Shown here one piece after another: positions 5,048 through 7,203 of a stretch of DNA of 7,203 nucleotides. Origin of the DNA: Firmicutes bacterium UBA6418 (lineage in GTDB: Bacteria; Bacillota; Clostridia; Peptostreptococcales; Anaerovoracaceae); contig DJPG01000064.1 in the NCBI GenBank assembly GCA_002439735.1, positions 1 through 7,203 of the forward strand, given 5' to 3'. Numbering within the stretch: position 1 is the first letter of the stretch; every line of letters begins with the position of its first letter. The translations under genes were made by a program, and so were the position numbers. The notes beneath the pieces are model-generated. The model did not search any database, was not told where the DNA came from, and worked only from the letters and a program-made list of their open reading frames with translations.

Positions 5048-5677
5048 ATGAAAAAGCTGGTTACAATCAGCAGGGAATACGGAAGCGGCGGGCGTATTAT
5101 CGGCAAGCTTTTGGCACAAAAGCTGGGAGTGCCGTTTTACGACAAAGAAGAGCTGATTGCGATTGCGGCCGCACAGAGCGGACTTTCCAAGGAACTTTTG
5201 GAGGGCGCGGAGCTGAAAGCAAAAAACAGTTTCGCGTACAATCTTTCATCCGCATTGAGCTTTAATGAGGCAACTAGCGGCAGCCCGCTCTCGGTGAACG
5301 AAAAGCTGTTCTTGGCAACCTTCCAGGCGATTCAAGAAATCGGAGAAAAAGGGCAAGCCGTAATTGTAGGAAGATGCGCAGATTATGTTCTGCGGGATAT
5401 TCCGGATGTGACCAATGTTTTTATTTACGCGGAATATGAAGACCGCCTTCGCCGCGCGGTCAAGGTTTATGGGGATAAAGAAACAGAAGTCAAGGGCATT
5501 GTCGCGACTTACGATAAAGCGCGCCAGAACTATTACAATTATCATACCGGTCAAAAATGGGGGGAATTTAAGAATTATAATATGGCCATTAACAGCAGTT
5601 ACATTACTGAAGAGGAGGCTGCCAATTTGATCGCGGAATATGTGCAGCACAGGAGGTACCGGGATGAACAGAGGTAA
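5048..5677 (+). CDS. Cytidylate kinase-like family protein
   Basis: The product has 209 residues and resembles the cytidylate-kinase-like group of P-loop nucleotide kinases. MKKLVTISREYGSGGRIIGKLLA opens the protein, with the glycine-rich nucleotide loop GSGGRIIGK (12-20) after the first strand. FYDKEEL (30-36) follows, as in the family. The strand-helix VIVGRCADYVL (105-115) precedes VFIYAEYEDRLRR (124-136), which supplies arginines that could act in a lid. The usual CMP kinase Walker loop is GxxGxGKS/T; here it is looser and the final Ser/Thr is not in place. True CMP kinase activity is therefore uncertain, and the natural substrate of this group is not established as far as I know. AGGGG (5036-5040) lies 7 nt before the ATG. 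The 3' end overlaps the next small gene by 14 bp, suggesting translational coupling. Confidence 0.88.
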   Translation: MKKLVTISREYGSGGRIIGKLLAQKLGVPFYDKEELIAIAAAQSGLSKELLEGAELKAKNSFAYNLSSALSFNEATSGSPLSVNEKLFLATFQAIQEIGEKGQAVIVGRCADYVLRDIPDVTNVFIYAEYEDRLRRAVKVYGDKETEVKGIVATYDKARQNYYNYHTGQKWGEFKNYNMAINSSYITEEEAANLIAEYVQHRRYRDEQR

Positions 5678-5858
5678 GCTTGAGGCAAAAAAAGCAGGGA
5701 AAACCATCACGACCGGACAGGCTGTCAAAACTATCGGAAAAGCAGCGGGCATTCTCCTGGCTGCCGGTATCGCACTGATCGCGGCGACCGACAAGACGAT
5801 GAGCAAAGCTTTTCCGCAGCAGGATGACAAAGACGCTCCGGACGAGGGCGAAGAATAA
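5664..5858 (+). CDS. Small single-helix membrane protein, function unknown
   Basis: The product has 64 residues. The N-terminal third is basic with several Lys and Thr. A hydrophobic Ala/Ile/Leu segment (about 28-42, AGILLAAGIALIAAT) would cross the membrane once, and the C-terminus is strongly acidic (DDKDAPDEGEE). An earlier ATG at 5640 is in frame, but I chose 5664 because AGGAGG (5651-5656) stands 7 nt before it. The start lies inside the end of the cytidylate-kinase-like gene (14-bp overlap). The coupling makes a shared role or complex with that protein possible, but this is inference. By the positive-inside rule the N-terminus would be cytoplasmic. No family recognised. Confidence 0.78.
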   Translation: MNRGKLEAKKAGKTITTGQAVKTIGKAAGILLAAGIALIAATDKTMSKAFPQQDDKDAPDEGEE

Positions 5859-5865
5859 AAATCTG

Positions 5866-5885
5866 CCCTTTCTCATTCGAAAGGG
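5866..5885 (+). other. Intergenic hairpin upstream of metG
   Basis: CCCTTTC (5866-5872) pairs perfectly with GAAAGGG (5879-5885) over a 6-nt loop, 5 nt before the metG ribosome binding site AGGAGG (5891-5896). No T-tract follows, so it is not an intrinsic terminator. It may mark an mRNA processing or stability point, or tune access to the ribosome binding site. Confidence 0.5.
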
Positions 5886-5906
5886 AGACCAGGAGGAAAA
5901 CAAAAA

Positions 5907-7203
5907 ATGACAGAAAAAAAAGGAACGTACTACATCACAACGCCGATTTACTATCCAAGCTCAAACCTGCATATCGGACACACCTACTGTACCGTTATGG
6001 CAGACGCGATGGCAAGGTTCAAAAGACTTTGCGGCTATGATGTAAGATTCCTGACGGGAACCGATGAACACGGCCAGAAGATTCAGACCATTGCCAATGA
6101 AAAAGGGGTCAGCCCACAGGCTTATGTCGACGAAGTGGTTGCGGGCATCAAAAAACTGTGGGAAACCATGGAAATCTCTTACGATGACTTTATCCGTACG
6201 ACGGAGCCGCGCCATATCAAGCGTGTCCAGAAGATCTTTATGGAAATGTACGATAAAGGTGACATCTATAAGGGTGAATATGAGGGTCTTTATTGTACAC
6301 CTTGCGAAAGCTTCTGGACGGAAAGCCAGCTCGTCAACGGCTGCTGCCCGGACTGTGGAAGACCCGTACAGCCGGCAAAGGAAGAAGCGTACTTCTTCAA
6401 GCTTTCACATTATGCGGACAGACTGCTTGCACTCTTTGACGAGCATCCGGAATTTTTACAGCCGGAGTCCCGCCGCAACGAGATGATTTCATTCATCAAA
6501 CAGGGGCTGGATGATCTGTGCATTTCCCGTTCCACCTTTAACTGGGGCATTCCGGTGCCAATCGACGAAAAGCATGTCATTTATGTATGGCTGGACGCGT
6601 TGACCAACTATATCACCGCGCTGGGCTATCCGGATGATCGGGAGCTTTACGATAAATACTGGCCGGCCAATGTACACCTAGTCGGTAAGGAAATCGTGCG
6701 CTTCCACTCCATCATCTGGCCGGCAATGCTGATGAGTATGGGTCAGCCGCTTCCGAAACAGGTTTTGGGACATGGATGGCTGCTTTTGGGTGGCGAAAAA
6801 GTATCAAAGTCCAAGGCCAGCAAGGGCGACGATGTGATCGATCCGGTCATTTTGATCGAACGCTACGGCATCGATGCACTCAAGTATTTCCTGCTGCGTG
6901 AATATACCTTTGGACAAGATGGCGTATTTACCAACGAAGTCATGCTCAAGAGAATGAACTATGATCTGGCCAACGATCTTGGCAATCTGGTCTCCAGAAC
7001 GATTTCCATGATCGAAAAATATAACGACGGTGTGGTACCGGACGCAGTGGCTTCCGTCCGTGACGAGATCGACGAGGATCTCAAGAAGACCGCGATCAGC
7101 GCGGCTTCAAAGGTGGAAGCACAGATGGATAAGTTCGCGTTCAATATGGCGCTCGAAGAGATCTGGATCGTAGTACGCCGGGCCAACAAATATATCGACG
7201 AAA
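5907..7203 (+). CDS. metG: Methionyl-tRNA synthetase (5' part, cut by the window end)
   Basis: Charges tRNA-Met with methionine using ATP; cytoplasmic and essential. The first 432 codons are present and the reading frame is open at the window edge. PIYYPSSNLHIGH (13-25) holds the HIGH motif (22-25). LTGTDEHGQKIQ (49-60) follows. A Cys4 zinc knuckle is formed by C130, C133, C147 and C150 in the connective insert. YVWLDALTNYIT (226-237) and VGKEIVRFHSIIWPAML (259-275) are typical of the class I core. The second signature reads KVSKS (298-302) in place of KMSKS, followed by a longer than usual link (KASKGDD) before VIDP. The anticodon-binding helical domain starts at about 345. Any C-terminal tRNA-binding domain lies outside. 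AGGAGG (5891-5896) is 10 nt before the ATG. No T-box leader is present, and expression probably comes from read-through of the preceding genes. Confidence 0.97.
   Translation, partial: MTEKKGTYYITTPIYYPSSNLHIGHTYCTVMADAMARFKRLCGYDVRFLTGTDEHGQKIQTIANEKGVSPQAYVDEVVAGIKKLWETMEISYDDFIRTTEPRHIKRVQKIFMEMYDKGDIYKGEYEGLYCTPCESFWTESQLVNGCCPDCGRPVQPAKEEAYFFKLSHYADRLLALFDEHPEFLQPESRRNEMISFIKQGLDDLCISRSTFNWGIPVPIDEKHVIYVWLDALTNYITALGYPDDRELYDKYWPANVHLVGKEIVRFHSIIWPAMLMSMGQPLPKQVLGHGWLLLGGEKVSKSKASKGDDVIDPVILIERYGIDALKYFLLREYTFGQDGVFTNEVMLKRMNYDLANDLGNLVSRTISMIEKYNDGVVPDAVASVRDEIDEDLKKTAISAASKVEAQMDKFAFNMALEEIWIVVRRANKYIDE

Noticed and set aside
5859..5906. A T-box leader or terminator ahead of metG
   Set aside because: The gap is 48 nt. 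It holds one 7-bp hairpin without a T-tract and no T-box core.

Overview
The window looks like chromosomal DNA of a Gram-positive anaerobe of the Clostridia (Firmicutes). This is inferred from the S-box (SAM-I) riboswitch ahead of metK, strong AGGAGG-type ribosome binding sites, A-rich promoters of the vegetative type, an aspartokinase of the Bacillus YclM/AK-III kind, and a cytidylate-kinase-like protein of a sort often seen in clostridia. Base composition is roughly balanced. No species can be named from this sequence alone.

Layout. Positions 72-310 hold a promoter, a SAM-I aptamer and an intrinsic terminator. Together they form a complete transcriptional OFF switch for metK (380-1570, S-adenosylmethionine synthetase). 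A (AGGATA)x4 tract lies between the terminator and the metK start. metK ends at a large bidirectional terminator (1645-1689) shared with a convergent minus-strand unit. That unit is deoC (2541-1864, deoxyribose-phosphate aldolase) followed by an overlapping 56-codon gene for a two-helix membrane protein (1874-1704). deoC has its own promoter and a palindrome in its leader.

The stretch from 2640 to 2998 has no convincing gene and is the most unusual part of the window. It carries two 84-bp tandem copies (82/84 identical), a diverged third copy and a possible fourth fragment. The first three each start with a perfect TATAAT that has a -35-like hexamer exactly 17 bp upstream. Each is followed by a potential hairpin capped by a GCAA tetraloop. 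I read this as a triplicated promoter-plus-leader cassette facing an uncharacterised membrane protein gene (2999-3568).

A further promoter precedes lysC (3648-4982, aspartokinase). Then come, in the same direction and closely spaced, a cytidylate-kinase-like gene (5048-5677), a 64-residue single-helix membrane protein gene overlapping its end (5664-5858), and metG (5907 to beyond the window end, methionyl-tRNA synthetase).

The plus-strand genes share an aspartate/methionine theme. Aspartokinase feeds the aspartate family of amino acids, MetG charges methionine onto tRNA, and MetK converts methionine to SAM under SAM feedback. deoC (deoxynucleoside salvage) is a convergent insertion in that theme. 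No mobile element, CRISPR array, rRNA or tRNA was seen. The known enzymes are ordinary. The candidates for something undescribed are the 84-bp cassette array and the three small or unknown membrane proteins.
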